This document shows positions 41,621 through 49,987 of a DNA stretch of 64,000 bases, in pieces (positions within the stretch are counted from its first letter, which is position 1; every line of letters starts with the position of its first letter). The stretch is from Amycolatopsis sp. FDAARGOS 1241 (GTDB lineage: Bacteria > Actinomycetota > Actinomycetes > Mycobacteriales > Pseudonocardiaceae), in contig NZ_CP069526.1 of assembly GCF_016889705.1 (NCBI RefSeq), positions 3,968,001-4,032,000 of the forward strand, given 5' to 3'. A program made the position numbers and the translations under genes. A model generated the notes under the pieces. It worked only from the letters and a program-made list of their open reading frames with translations. It was not told the origin of the DNA and searched no databases.

Positions 41621-42219
41621 GGGCCGACGCGCGCCGCAACCGGGACCGGCTCGTCGCCGAAGCCCGGACGGCGTTCCTCGCCGACGGGACCGGGGCTTCG
41701 CTGGAAGAGGTCGCGCGGCGGGCCGGAGTCGGCATCGGCACCCTCTATCGGCATTTCCCCCGCCGCGAAGACCTGCTCGACGCCGTGTTCCAGGGCGAGG
41801 CCGACGCGCTGCTCACCCTCGGCCGTGAGCTCGGCACCGCCGACGACCCGTTCGCGGCGCTCGTCACCTGGCTGCGCGCCGTGCTCGAACGCCACCACGC
41901 GTGGCAGGCCATCGCGGCGGCGGGGCAGGACCGTCCTCATGCGACACTCGCGGCGTCGCGCGTGCCGGTGGAGCAGGCGGGGAAGACCCTGTTGGGCCGC
42001 GCCCAGCGCGCGGGCGCCGCCCGGCGCGAAGCGACCGTCGCCGACCTGCTGCGGCTCGCCGGCGCGATCGGCCGGACCGCCGACGAATCCCCGGACGACC
42101 CGGAGCTGCCCGACCGGCTGCTGCACCTCGTCGTGGAAGGGCTGCGCGTCGAGCCCGGCCCGGGGCCGGCGGCCGCGGTGACGGCCGCTAGGCCGTCTCG
42201 TCGCGGCGAGCCGTGCTGA
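41617..42219 (+). CDS. TetR-family transcriptional regulator
   Basis: 200 residues from GTG 41617, overlapping the SnoaL stop. N-terminal helix-turn-helix at about 5-55 (RRNRDRLVAEARTAFLADGTGASLEEVARRAGVGIGTLYRHFPRREDLLDAVF), then a helical ligand domain including WQAIAAAGQDRPHATLAASRVPVEQAGKTLLGRAQRAG. Probably represses its own operon through the inverted repeat at 41135-41173. Its last 32 bp overlap the convergent GlxA-family gene. Confidence 0.9.
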   Translation: MRADARRNRDRLVAEARTAFLADGTGASLEEVARRAGVGIGTLYRHFPRREDLLDAVFQGEADALLTLGRELGTADDPFAALVTWLRAVLERHHAWQAIAAAGQDRPHATLAASRVPVEQAGKTLLGRAQRAGAARREATVADLLRLAGAIGRTADESPDDPELPDRLLHLVVEGLRVEPGPGPAAAVTAARPSRRGEPC

Positions 42220-43168
42220 ACCGGCGCTGGTAGGCCGCCGGGCTGATGCCCAGCTTGTGCGAGAACACCCGCCGCATGCTCTCGTAGCTGGGGAAACCCG
42301 CGAGGGTCGCTGCTTGCGTCGCGGTGTGGCCCTGATCGAGCAGCGCCCGCGCGAGGTCGAAGCGGATGTTCTCGACGTAGCGGGCCGGGGTGGTGGCCAG
42401 TTCGTCGTGGAAGAGCCGGGTGAGGTGGCGGGTGCTCATGTTGAGGTGCTTCGCGAGCTCGCCGAGCGAGTGGTTCCCCTGCGGGTTCGCCGTCACGAGG
42501 TCGGTGATCTTCCGCAGGGCCGGTGTGTGGGGGGCCGGGCCCTGCAGCGGGGCGGAGAACTGCGACTGGCCGCCCGAACGCTGGAGGTAGACGACCAGGG
42601 AACGGGCGACCTCGCGGGTCAGGTCGGGGCCGTGGTCCTCTTCGACGAGCGCCAGCGCCAGGTCGATCCCGGCGGTCACGCCCGCCGAGGTGTAGGTGTT
42701 GCCGTCGCGGACGTAGATGGCGTCGGGGTCGACGCGGCACGTCGGGCAGCGGGCGGCGAGCTCGTGGGTGACCTTCCAGTGCGTGGTCGCGCGCTTGCCG
42801 TCGAGGAGGCCGGCGGCGGCGAGGATGAACGCGCCCGTGCAGATCGACGCGACGCGGCCCGCGCCGGCCGCGGGTACTCGCGCGGCTTCCGCCAGGTACC
42901 GCGGCACGCGCGTGCTCGGGTGCCGGTCGGAGCCGGGCACCAGGTACGTGTCCGCTGCGGTCTCGTCGGCGACGGCACCGTCGACCGCGATCTTGAACCC
43001 GAGGTTCGACGTGACGTCTTCGCCCGTCGGCGACACCAGCACGATGCGGTAGTCGGCACCGAACCGGTTGGCCTCCTTGAACACCTCCGCCGGGCCGGCG
43101 ACGTCCAGCAGCGTCACTCCGTCGTAGACGAAGATCGCGACGCGGTGCGGTGTTGGCGACGAGTGCAC
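42188..43168 (-). CDS. GlxA-family regulator (DJ-1/PfpI domain plus AraC DNA-binding domain)
   Basis: 326 residues from GTG 43168. N-terminal class-I glutamine-amidotransferase-like domain: VAIFVYDGVTLLDVAGPAEVF, and the nucleophile-region RVASICTGAFILAAAGLLDGKRATTHW. The C-terminal AraC double helix-turn-helix (about 220-320) has NPQGNHSLGELAKHLNMSTRHLTRLFHDELATTPARYVENIRFDLARALL and GFPSYESMRRVFSHKLGISPAAYQRRF. This family typically activates nearby catabolic genes; no obvious target is adjacent. Confidence 0.93.
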   Translation of the reverse strand: MHSSPTPHRVAIFVYDGVTLLDVAGPAEVFKEANRFGADYRIVLVSPTGEDVTSNLGFKIAVDGAVADETAADTYLVPGSDRHPSTRVPRYLAEAARVPAAGAGRVASICTGAFILAAAGLLDGKRATTHWKVTHELAARCPTCRVDPDAIYVRDGNTYTSAGVTAGIDLALALVEEDHGPDLTREVARSLVVYLQRSGGQSQFSAPLQGPAPHTPALRKITDLVTANPQGNHSLGELAKHLNMSTRHLTRLFHDELATTPARYVENIRFDLARALLDQGHTATQAATLAGFPSYESMRRVFSHKLGISPAAYQRRFSTARRDETA

Positions 43169-43336
43169 ACGCCATTGGTAGCACGCGGCTGCCCGCGGCG
43201 GCGGGGAACGTCCCGATTCGGGTGGTTCCCGGCCGCGTCGCGGCCGCGCCGGACCGCGGTTCGGAGCCGGCAGCTCAGCCGTGGAGCCAGCAGCTCAGCC
43301 GTAAGGACAGTCCGTCGAGTCGAATGGGCAGAAGTC

Positions 43337-43606
43337 ATGTCGGAGTTCGTCGTGGGTGTGGAAGGCCCGGAGACGGCGGCGGTCGCCGAAGCGTCCCGGC
43401 TCGTGCCGGGGACGACCGGCCCGCTCATCTACCACCGCTCCCGCCGGGTGTTCCCGTTCAACGACCTGCACGCGCAGCGCCTTGGCGTGCAGCCGGATTA
43501 CCTGGCGGCGATGCTCTACGACACCGGTTTCGCGCTCCCGACCTGGCCGCCGGCGTGCGACCTCGGGATATTCGTGCGCCGAGGCCGCGCGGGATCGCCG
43601 CCGGCG
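43337..43606 (+). pseudogene. Truncated HD-domain (cyanamide hydratase-like) gene remnant
   Basis: From ATG 43337 the frame reads LVPGTTGPLIYHRSRRVFPFNDLHAQRLGVQPDYLAAMLYDTGF, which follows the N-terminal part of actinobacterial HD-domain hydrolases (usually HSRRVFLF...DPELLYVAAMFHDTGL). The HD pair is changed to YD, homology stops after about 65 residues, and the frame then runs antisense into the next gene. It therefore appears truncated and inactive. Confidence 0.6.
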
Positions 43607-43607
43607 C

Positions 43608-44585
43608 TCAGCTCTTCGGGCATTCGTCGAACGAGGGAAGCGTGTAGTTCGGGTCGTAGTAGCCGGCGTCGTGGCGGGTTCCCCTCAGCGCGGGCGGGTT
43701 GGTGTAGCCGGGCGCGAGGTAGCCGTGCTGCGCGGCAGCGCAGCCGACGGACGAAAAGGCGGTCCGGCCGCCGTCGACCCAAAGGCCCTGGCTGCTTTCG
43801 GCGAACGCCGGGCCGTTGCGGAGCACGTACGTCTCGTCCACGCGCAGGAAGCTGTCGATCTGGTCCGGGCTGGTCAGGCCGGCGGGGTGCGGGTCGTCGA
43901 AGGCGTAGGCGATCACGTACCTCGCGTCGACGGTGAGTTCGCCCGCTTGGTCGCCAGGGCGCGCGGTGAGGGTGCCGAACGTGCGCGGGCCCGCGTCGAG
44001 CAGGTGGTAACCGTCGGCGATCTCGGTGACGAAACCGGCGGTGCTTTTCGTGGGCCCCGCCGAGAACAGCTTCGTGAGCCGGGCGCGCTGGTCCGGGGCG
44101 AACAGCGCCACGTACGCCTTCGGGTCGTGGCCGGTCAGCACGGCGGGGTCGAGCCGAGCTCTGATGATCGCGCTCCTGACCTGCAGGTAGGCGTGCGCTA
44201 CCGCCTCGGGCGGGAACGACCCGGTGGTGGCCGGCTCAGGCGAGGTGATGCCGTCGATGTACTTGGTCCACGTGTCGGCCGGCGTGTTCGCGAACGGATG
44301 GGCCAGATCGACGTGCGCGTACGCCGGCACTGACGTCGGATCGGGCGCGGCGACGGAGCTGGCGGGCTCGCGCCCGGTCAGGACGATCGCCGTGGCCGTC
44401 ACACCGAGGATCAGCACGACCGCGGCGACCACCCACCGGCGGCTGCCGCGTCGCTGAGTGCGGAACCGCTTGCGGCCGTTCTTGCGGTCCTTCTTGGCAC
44501 CTCGCCGGGCGCCGGCCTCCGCCTGCCTGCGCCACGCCGGGTCCAGGAGGTCCGGATGGGACTCGAGCAGGTCTTCGTCGTCCAC
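43608..44585 (-). CDS. Membrane-anchored hypothetical protein
   Basis: 325 residues using GTG 44585, which has GGGGAGAA 5 bp upstream (an in-frame GTG at 44600 lacks one). A basic cytoplasmic N-terminus, one transmembrane helix (about residues 51-70), then a Pro/Ala-rich stalk and an extracytoplasmic domain with GYHLLDAGPRTFGTLTAR and DARYVIAYAFDDPHPAGLTSPD. The C-terminus has two Cys (VGCAAAQHG, DECPKS) that may pair. Family not recognised. It precedes signal peptidase I in a leftward direction but is separated by 67 bp downstream of that gene. Confidence 0.75.
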   Translation of the reverse strand: MDDEDLLESHPDLLDPAWRRQAEAGARRGAKKDRKNGRKRFRTQRRGSRRWVVAAVVLILGVTATAIVLTGREPASSVAAPDPTSVPAYAHVDLAHPFANTPADTWTKYIDGITSPEPATTGSFPPEAVAHAYLQVRSAIIRARLDPAVLTGHDPKAYVALFAPDQRARLTKLFSAGPTKSTAGFVTEIADGYHLLDAGPRTFGTLTARPGDQAGELTVDARYVIAYAFDDPHPAGLTSPDQIDSFLRVDETYVLRNGPAFAESSQGLWVDGGRTAFSSVGCAAAQHGYLAPGYTNPPALRGTRHDAGYYDPNYTLPSFDECPKS

Positions 44586-44652
44586 GTGCGTTCTCCCCAC
44601 AGTCGTCGCCTGATCATCGACGGGGGGAGCGCGGTGTTACGCGCGCCTGCGC

Positions 44653-45573
44653 CTAACGGCGCTTCCACTTGCGCCGCAACGCTTCCCGCGTCCGGCGACC
44701 GAGGAACAGCGTCGGCACCGACAACGCCGTGCCCACGCCCATCGGGATCCCCCGCTGCCACACCGGCGCACCGAGCGCGACCGGGGTCGCCGAGTCCTGG
44801 GCGTCGTAGTCGCTCACGCCACCCCAGCGCGACGGCGGGAGGACGATGAAGCGCGCCTTGCCGATGACGTCGTCGACCGGGACGGTGCCGGGGACGCCGC
44901 CCCCGCCCTGGCAGCGGGAGTCGCACGAGTCGTTGCGGTTGTCACCCATCACCCAGAGGCTGCCTTGCGGCACGGTGACCGGCGCGAACGAATCCTGGAC
45001 CGGGTTGTTCGGATCGGTCCAGTGGATGTAGGGCTCGTCGAGCGCCCTTCCGTCGACGATCACGCGGCCCTGGGGGTCGCAGCACTGCACCGTCTGCCCG
45101 CCGACGGCGACGACGCGCTTGACGAAGTCCTGCTCGTCCGGCGGTGCGAAGCCGACGAGCGAACCGATCTCGCGGAACGCCTTCGCGAAGAAGTTGCTCG
45201 GCTCCTGCGGAGCGATCTCGTGCTCCGTCCACGGCCCGGGCCCGCGGAACACGATCACGTCACCCGGTGACGGGTCATTGAAGTCGTAGGTGATCCGGTC
45301 GACGACCACCCGATCACCGAAGCACCCGGTGCAGCCGTGCAACGTGGTCTCCATCGACTCCGACGGGATCATGAAGACCTTCGCCACGAATTGCTGGATC
45401 AGGATCGTGAGCACCAGGGCGATCACGAGCAGGATCGGCAGCTCCTGCCAGAACGGGCGCTTCTTGCGCGGCTTGCGTCCGCGACCGTCCGAACCGGACG
45501 ACTCGCCCGCACCGCCCTCATCAGGACGTTCGGGGTCACTTTCGGCGGATCCGCGGGTGATGGGGTCGACCAC
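44653..45573 (-). CDS. lepB: Signal peptidase I
   Basis: 306 residues, longer than E. coli-type cores because of a charged N-terminal extension (about 1-40). One N-terminal membrane helix (about 45-65), catalytic Ser73 in IPSESME, and the general-base Lys152 in DFVKRVVAVGG. Boxes D and E are GDVIVFRGPG and LWVMGDNRNDSCDSR. A second hydrophobic segment near the C-terminus (about 275-295) may anchor the protein again. Cleaves signal peptides on the outer face of the membrane. Monocistronic; upstream lies the non-coding repeat region. Confidence 0.95.
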   Translation of the reverse strand: MVDPITRGSAESDPERPDEGGAGESSGSDGRGRKPRKKRPFWQELPILLVIALVLTILIQQFVAKVFMIPSESMETTLHGCTGCFGDRVVVDRITYDFNDPSPGDVIVFRGPGPWTEHEIAPQEPSNFFAKAFREIGSLVGFAPPDEQDFVKRVVAVGGQTVQCCDPQGRVIVDGRALDEPYIHWTDPNNPVQDSFAPVTVPQGSLWVMGDNRNDSCDSRCQGGGGVPGTVPVDDVIGKARFIVLPPSRWGGVSDYDAQDSATPVALGAPVWQRGIPMGVGTALSVPTLFLGRRTREALRRKWKRR

Positions 45574-46251
45574 CGCGCCAGGCTACAGACTCCACCGGTG
45601 CCAGCGCCGCAGCGCCACTGCTCACGATCGGGGAGTCCGTTCCGGTGGCCGGGAACACGCGGGAGTCGCGCTTTCGCCCGGTGCTCTCGCCCGAGCGGAG
45701 CGGCGGGCGCTCAGGTGCGCGAGCCGGACCCTGGCCGGCTGCGCCCGCGCCGTGGGTGATCCTCGGCTCGCCTCGGTGGCTGCGGGTGTGCACGCCCTGC
45801 TGCCCAGCGCACTGGCCCGGCGCCGGTGGCGTGGCTGAAGCTGCGGCCGGTCGCCGGCGGCTCGACCCGGCCCCAGCTGCTGTCGACGGCACCCGAGTGG
45901 TGTGAAGCACGCGGATGGCTCGGCCGGGCGAGCCGGCGTCATTCGCAGCCGGCGCAAGCCGCAGGGCACTGCGCCGCACTCCCGCGCAACCATCCGGGCT
46001 CGTGGCCGCCCGCGATTCGGCGCACCGGTTCGCCGACGGGTGCGCGCGCAAAGGCCTCGACGGAGCCTCGCTCGGCCGCCGCCAGACGGCTTGGCAGGAC
46101 CCGGACTTGGCGCCGCGTGCGGTGGGTGGCGCCGGCTCGCCGGCAGGTGTGCGTTCGCTTGCCGGCCCGTGCCGCGCGCGGCACGGGCCGAGCAGGTGGC
46201 GCTCGCCCAGAGGTCCAGCCGACCCCGCCCGCCACACCCGACGCGCCGCGC
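45574..46251. other. Non-coding stretch upstream of signal peptidase I
   Basis: No convincing gene. Frames are open on several strands, but the predicted proteins are Arg/Ala/Pro-rich without domains, and codon-position bias is inconsistent. It precedes the tandem repeats and includes the upstream region of lepB. Confidence 0.5.
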
Positions 46252-46661
46252 GCGCCGGTTGGTGGCTGGCCCGCCCGGACCGCCCGCTGGTGCCCGGCCA
46301 TCGTGCGCGGCCAGGCGCGGTGCTGACCGGCCGGGCGCTGGTTGGTGGCCGGCCTGCGCGCACCGCCCGCTGGTGCCCGGCGATCGTGCGCGGCCAGGCG
46401 CGGTGCTGACCGGCCGGGCGCTGGTTGGTGGTTGGCTTGCCCGGATTGCGCGCTGCGCTCGGCGATCGCGTGCGGCCAGGCGCCGTGCTGACCGGCCGGG
46501 CGCTGGTTGGTGGTTGGCTTGCCCGGATTGCGCGCTGCGCTCGGCGATCGCGTGCGGCCAGGCGCGGTGCTTTCCGGCCGCGCGCCGGTTGGTGGCCGGC
46601 CTGCCCGGATTGCGCGCTGCGCCCGGCCATCCCGTGCGACTCGGTCCCCGGTACTGACCGG
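46252..46661. repeat. Five tandem ~82-bp repeats
   Basis: Units begin at 46252, 46335, 46418, 46500 and 46582 (lengths 83, 83, 82, 82 and about 80 bp). Each starts GCGCYGGTTGGTGG and contains GCGGCCAGGCGCSGTGCT; units 3 and 4 are almost identical. Lengths are not a multiple of three, so the array is not a coding repeat. Each unit can fold through CCGGGC/GCCCGG pairing. Confidence 0.85.
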
Positions 46662-46695
46662 AGCGACCGTGCACCCGTTGTCCGAAAAGGACGGT

Positions 46696-48327
46696 TCAAT
46701 GCCCGAACGCTTCCGCCAGCCACCACGCGCCCCCGTCGTCGGCGAGTTTCGCGTCGATCACCAGGGGGGTGTCGCGGGGGCCGTCGAGCCAGTTCGTGAC
46801 CGGGGCCAGGTCCTCGACGCTCCGGACGGTGATCCCGGTGCAGCCGAAGCCGCGGGCGATCGCCGCGATGTCGGTGTCCGGGAAGCGCACCGCGTCGTGG
46901 TCGGCGTCGCCGAAGTGGTGCACTTCGGCGCCGTACGCGGCGTCGTTGTACACGATCACCACCAGGGGAAGGCCGAGCCGCACCGCGGTCTCCAGTTCGG
47001 AGATCGCCATGTGGAATCCGCCGTCGCCGGCGGCGAGCACGGGCAGGCGGTCCGGGCGGGCCAGCGCGGCGCCGATCGCCGTCCCCAGCCCGAGGCCGAC
47101 GCACTGGTAGGCCTGCGTGAAGCAGAACCCGTTCTCGTCCGGCACCGACAGGTACGCGCTCGGGTAGCCCATGAAGTTCCCGGAGTCGACCGACACGATG
47201 CGCTGCCGCGGGAGCAGTTCGTCCAGCCGGGCGCTGAGCGTCCGCGCGTCGATGCGCCCGCCGCCGGAGCGGTCGTCGTGGCGCACGTTGTTCCACCGCA
47301 CCTGAGCCAGCCGCGCGGCGAGCTCCGGGCCGCGGTAGCCGGCGGCGCGGTGGCCGCGTTCCTCCAGCAGCTCCAGCACATCGACGGCGGTCGCGGCGAC
47401 GTCGCCGACCACGCCGAGGTGCACCGGCCGGTGCGCGCCCAGCGCGGCCTCCTCGCGGTCCACCTGCACGAGCCGCGCCTGCGGGCCGATCAGCTTGCCG
47501 TGGCGCGTGGTCCACATGTTCAACGCGCAGCCCCAGCCCACGATCAGGTCGGCCTCCGCGATCAGCTCCGCGGTCAGCGGCGACGAAAAGCCGCCGCTGA
47601 TCCCGAGCGACCATGGATCGTCGTGGAAGAGGCCGTTGGCCACGGCCGACGTCGCGAGCAGCGCGCCGGTCACGTCGCCCAGCGCCCGCAACGGCGCGGC
47701 CTGGCCCCGTGCGCCTCGGCCCGCGATGAACACGGGCCGCCGCGCCCCGGCGAGCAGGCCCGCCAGCTCGTCGGCCACCGCGGTCGCCGGCCGGACCGGC
47801 GCGGGACCGGCGAGATCCGGCACCGCGCCGGGGGCCGGCGCGTCCTGCGCCTGCACGTCGAGCGGCAGGCTCAGCACCACCGTCCGGTTCTCCTGGCGCG
47901 CCGTGCGGAACGCCCGGACCGTGTCGGCGAACGCCGTGTCGGCCGAGTGGACGCGGGCGGCCGTCGCGCCCACCGCGATGCCGAGCGCGTCCTGGTCGAT
48001 CCGGAAGTTCGACAGCACAGCCGCGGTCGCCGTGTCCGCGGTGACGACGATCATCGGCGTGCGGCTCTTCGCGGCTTCGGTGATCCCGGTGATCGCGTTG
48101 GTCAGCCCGCAGCCCTGGTGCAGGCTGAGCACCGAGACCTGCCCGCTCATCCGTGCGTGCGCGTCGGCCATGCTCGCCGCCCCGCCTTCGTGGCGCGCGG
48201 CGACGAACCGGACGCCCGCGGCGCGCAGCGCGTTGGTCACGTCGAAGTTGCCGCTCCCGACCACGCCGAACGCCATGCCGACGCCGAGATCGGCGAGGGT
48301 GCGCCCGACCAGCTCCGCGACCTTCAC
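46696..48327 (-). CDS. TPP-dependent enzyme, acetolactate synthase/benzoylformate decarboxylase-like
   Basis: 543 residues from GTG 48327, overlapping the cyclase stop by GTGA. PYR domain with RHEGGAASMADAHARMSG (catalytic Glu) and QGCGLTNAITGITEAAKSRTPMIVVTADT; central domain VFIAGRGARGQAAPLRALGDVTGALLAT; PP domain LAAGDGGFHMAISELETAVRLGLPLVVIVYNDAAYGAE. It probably decarboxylates or ligates a 2-oxo acid, or could be a 2-hydroxyacyl-type lyase. Tight coupling to a cyclase-family hydrolase and to the GntR regulator places it in the leftward arm of the mutase locus. Confidence 0.85.
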   Translation of the reverse strand: MKVAELVGRTLADLGVGMAFGVVGSGNFDVTNALRAAGVRFVAARHEGGAASMADAHARMSGQVSVLSLHQGCGLTNAITGITEAAKSRTPMIVVTADTATAAVLSNFRIDQDALGIAVGATAARVHSADTAFADTVRAFRTARQENRTVVLSLPLDVQAQDAPAPGAVPDLAGPAPVRPATAVADELAGLLAGARRPVFIAGRGARGQAAPLRALGDVTGALLATSAVANGLFHDDPWSLGISGGFSSPLTAELIAEADLIVGWGCALNMWTTRHGKLIGPQARLVQVDREEAALGAHRPVHLGVVGDVAATAVDVLELLEERGHRAAGYRGPELAARLAQVRWNNVRHDDRSGGGRIDARTLSARLDELLPRQRIVSVDSGNFMGYPSAYLSVPDENGFCFTQAYQCVGLGLGTAIGAALARPDRLPVLAAGDGGFHMAISELETAVRLGLPLVVIVYNDAAYGAEVHHFGDADHDAVRFPDTDIAAIARGFGCTGITVRSVEDLAPVTNWLDGPRDTPLVIDAKLADDGGAWWLAEAFGH

Positions 48328-49103
48328 GCGCCACGCTCGACGAGCGCGTACACCCGGGCCGGGCTGCCGGACCCGCCGATGATCGGCAGCGGGCTGATCA
48401 CCAGCATCGCTCCGGTCGCGGGCAGGCTCGCGAGGTTCTGCAACTGTGTCAGGCCGAACTTGCCCGCGCCGAGCAGCAGCTCGTGGCACGGGAACGCCGG
48501 GTCGAGCCCGGGCGCCTGACCGGCGTCGGTGCCGACGGTTTCGACGCCCAGCCCGGCGATCGGCGTCTCCTCGGCCAGCCACCGCGCGCACTCGGGCGAG
48601 ATGCCGGGGGTGTGCGAACCGGACTCGTCGGCGTTGAGGAACTCCTCCTGGCCGCCGGAGTGCACGTCCCAGCCGCTGCGGTAGAGCAGCCACGCGCCGG
48701 CCGGCAGCGCGCCGTGCTCGGACTCCCACTCGCGCACGTCGTCGATCGAGAGCAGGAAGTCGGGGTTGCCCTCGGCTTTCGCCGACGCGTCGAGCACCAC
48801 TGCGGGCGCGATCAATGTCCGCAGCGGCGCCTGGGAAACGTCCAGACCGTCCTTTCCGGACACCCAGTGCACCGGCGCGTCGAAGTGGGTGCCGGTGTGC
48901 TCACCGGTGTGGATGTCGTTCCAGTACCAGCGCGGGCCGCGCTCGTCGTAGCGGCTGATCTCTTCGAGCCGGAACGGGATCGTGTTCGCGAACGGCTCGG
49001 GCAGTTGCAGGATCGGGGTCGTGGAGCTCAGCGGTGCGGTGAGGTCGACGACCTCGATCCCACCCCCGGTGATCGCCGCGTTCAGATCGGCCAGCAACGA
49101 CAT
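48324..49103 (-). CDS. Cyclase-family metal-dependent hydrolase (kynurenine formamidase-like)
   Basis: 259 residues. The Cyclase/KynB signature HTGTHFDAPVHW (metal His/Asp) is preceded by VVDLTAPLSSTTPILQLPEPF and followed by LLYRSGWD and a late ETVGTDAGQAPGLDPAFPCHELLLGAGKFGLTQLQNLASLP. Members hydrolyse amides, lactones or cyclic esters with Zn or Mn. Coupled to a TPP enzyme by a 4-bp overlap and preceded by a GntR regulator. The pair may open a cyclic precursor and then cleave the product, but the substrate is unknown. Confidence 0.88.
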   Translation of the reverse strand: MSLLADLNAAITGGGIEVVDLTAPLSSTTPILQLPEPFANTIPFRLEEISRYDERGPRWYWNDIHTGEHTGTHFDAPVHWVSGKDGLDVSQAPLRTLIAPAVVLDASAKAEGNPDFLLSIDDVREWESEHGALPAGAWLLYRSGWDVHSGGQEEFLNADESGSHTPGISPECARWLAEETPIAGLGVETVGTDAGQAPGLDPAFPCHELLLGAGKFGLTQLQNLASLPATGAMLVISPLPIIGGSGSPARVYALVERGA

Positions 49104-49173
49104 GCGTCCTCCAGTGCTCGTCCGGTCAGCCTGGGGGAGACCCTATGCCCGGCAAGGGGTTCCGGGGAACCGC

Positions 49174-49881
49174 TCAGCCGGCGCGCAGCCCGTAGAACCC
49201 GGCGATGTGCCTCGTCACCTCCGCGGCGGCCCGGTCCGGGTCGCCGGTTTCGATCGCGTCGAGGATCCACGTGTGCTCGTCCGCGAGCTGCCGTGCGGTG
49301 GCGGGCCAGTCGGCCGTGCGCGCGTAACCGGCGGTCATCTCGTCGCCCACGGCGTCGCCGAGGGAGGCCAGCAGCACGGCGGCGAGGTCGTTGCTGGCCG
49401 CGTGGGCGAGCCCGAGGTGGAAGCCGGAGTCCAGCTCGCGGAACTGCCCGCGCGTGATGCCGGGCCGGCCCATCGCCTCGGTGGTCTTCCGCAGCCGGGT
49501 GAGGTCGTCCGGACGGACCGAGCGCGCGACCCGGGTGGCTGAAGACCGTTCCAGCTCGATCCGGATCGACATCAGGTCGCCGGTCCCGAACCGCGACAGC
49601 GACAGGTGCAGGCGCAGCAGCTTGTGCAGCGCGCCGGCCGGCTCTTCCGCGACGACCGCGGCCGCGGTGGCGTCGGCCGCGGGTTCGAGCACGCCCGCGG
49701 CTTCGAGAGCCCGGACGCCTTCGCGCACGCGCCCGGAGCCGACGCCCAGCGCCCGGGCCAGTTCACGCTCGGTGGGCAGCGGGTCGCCCGCGCGCAGGTG
49801 GGCGGTGAGGATCCAGTCCTGGATCCCCGTCAGCACCTGGCCCTGTGATCCGAGGTACCGCACGTTGTCCGGTTGGCCCAT
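49174..49881 (-). CDS. FadR-subfamily GntR regulator 1 of the mutase locus
   Basis: 235 residues. Winged helix at about 15-75 (IQDWILTAHLRAGDPLPTERELARALGVGSGRVREGVRALEAAGVL) and a FCD ligand domain (LLRLHLSLSRFGTGDLMSIRIELERSSATRVAR, FHLGLAHAASNDLAAVLLASL, DEHTWILDAIETGDPDRAAAEVTRHI). It is clearly paralogous to regulator 2 at 58156. It lies downstream of the hydrolase gene and upstream of the cyclase-TPP pair. Its own promoter contains a perfect TGGTCAGACCA palindrome, so autoregulation is likely. Confidence 0.9.
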   Translation of the reverse strand: MGQPDNVRYLGSQGQVLTGIQDWILTAHLRAGDPLPTERELARALGVGSGRVREGVRALEAAGVLEPAADATAAAVVAEEPAGALHKLLRLHLSLSRFGTGDLMSIRIELERSSATRVARSVRPDDLTRLRKTTEAMGRPGITRGQFRELDSGFHLGLAHAASNDLAAVLLASLGDAVGDEMTAGYARTADWPATARQLADEHTWILDAIETGDPDRAAAEVTRHIAGFYGLRAG

Positions 49882-49949
49882 CGAACGGACCGCCTCCTCG
49901 ACCCCACTGTCGACGTCACTGCGTACGTTCTGCCTGCCCGATGGTTGGC

Positions 49950-49978
49950 AGCGTAAGACAGTCGTGGTCAGACCACAA
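49950..49978 (-). promoter_or_regulatory. Promoter/operator of GntR regulator 1
   Basis: On the minus strand TTGTGG (49978-49973), 17 bp, and TACGCT (49955-49950). The 13-bp palindrome GTGGTCAGACCAC (49964-49976) overlaps the -35 box and spacer and matches the FadR consensus TGGTCNGACCA. Confidence 0.65.
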
Positions 49979-49987
49979 TGTGGACTG

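Noticed and set aside
45902..46657. 251-codon open frame across the tandem repeats
   Set aside because: Repeat unit length is not a multiple of three, composition is Arg/Ala/Pro, and no ribosome site or domain is evident.
46252..46661. CRISPR array
   Set aside because: Units are contiguous 82-83-bp tandem repeats without unique spacers, and no cas genes are nearby.
46696..48327. Actinobacterial 2-hydroxyacyl-CoA lyase (HACL)
   Set aside because: Location is suggestive, but I cannot see features specific to the HACL/oxalyl-CoA decarboxylase group; left as a general TPP enzyme.
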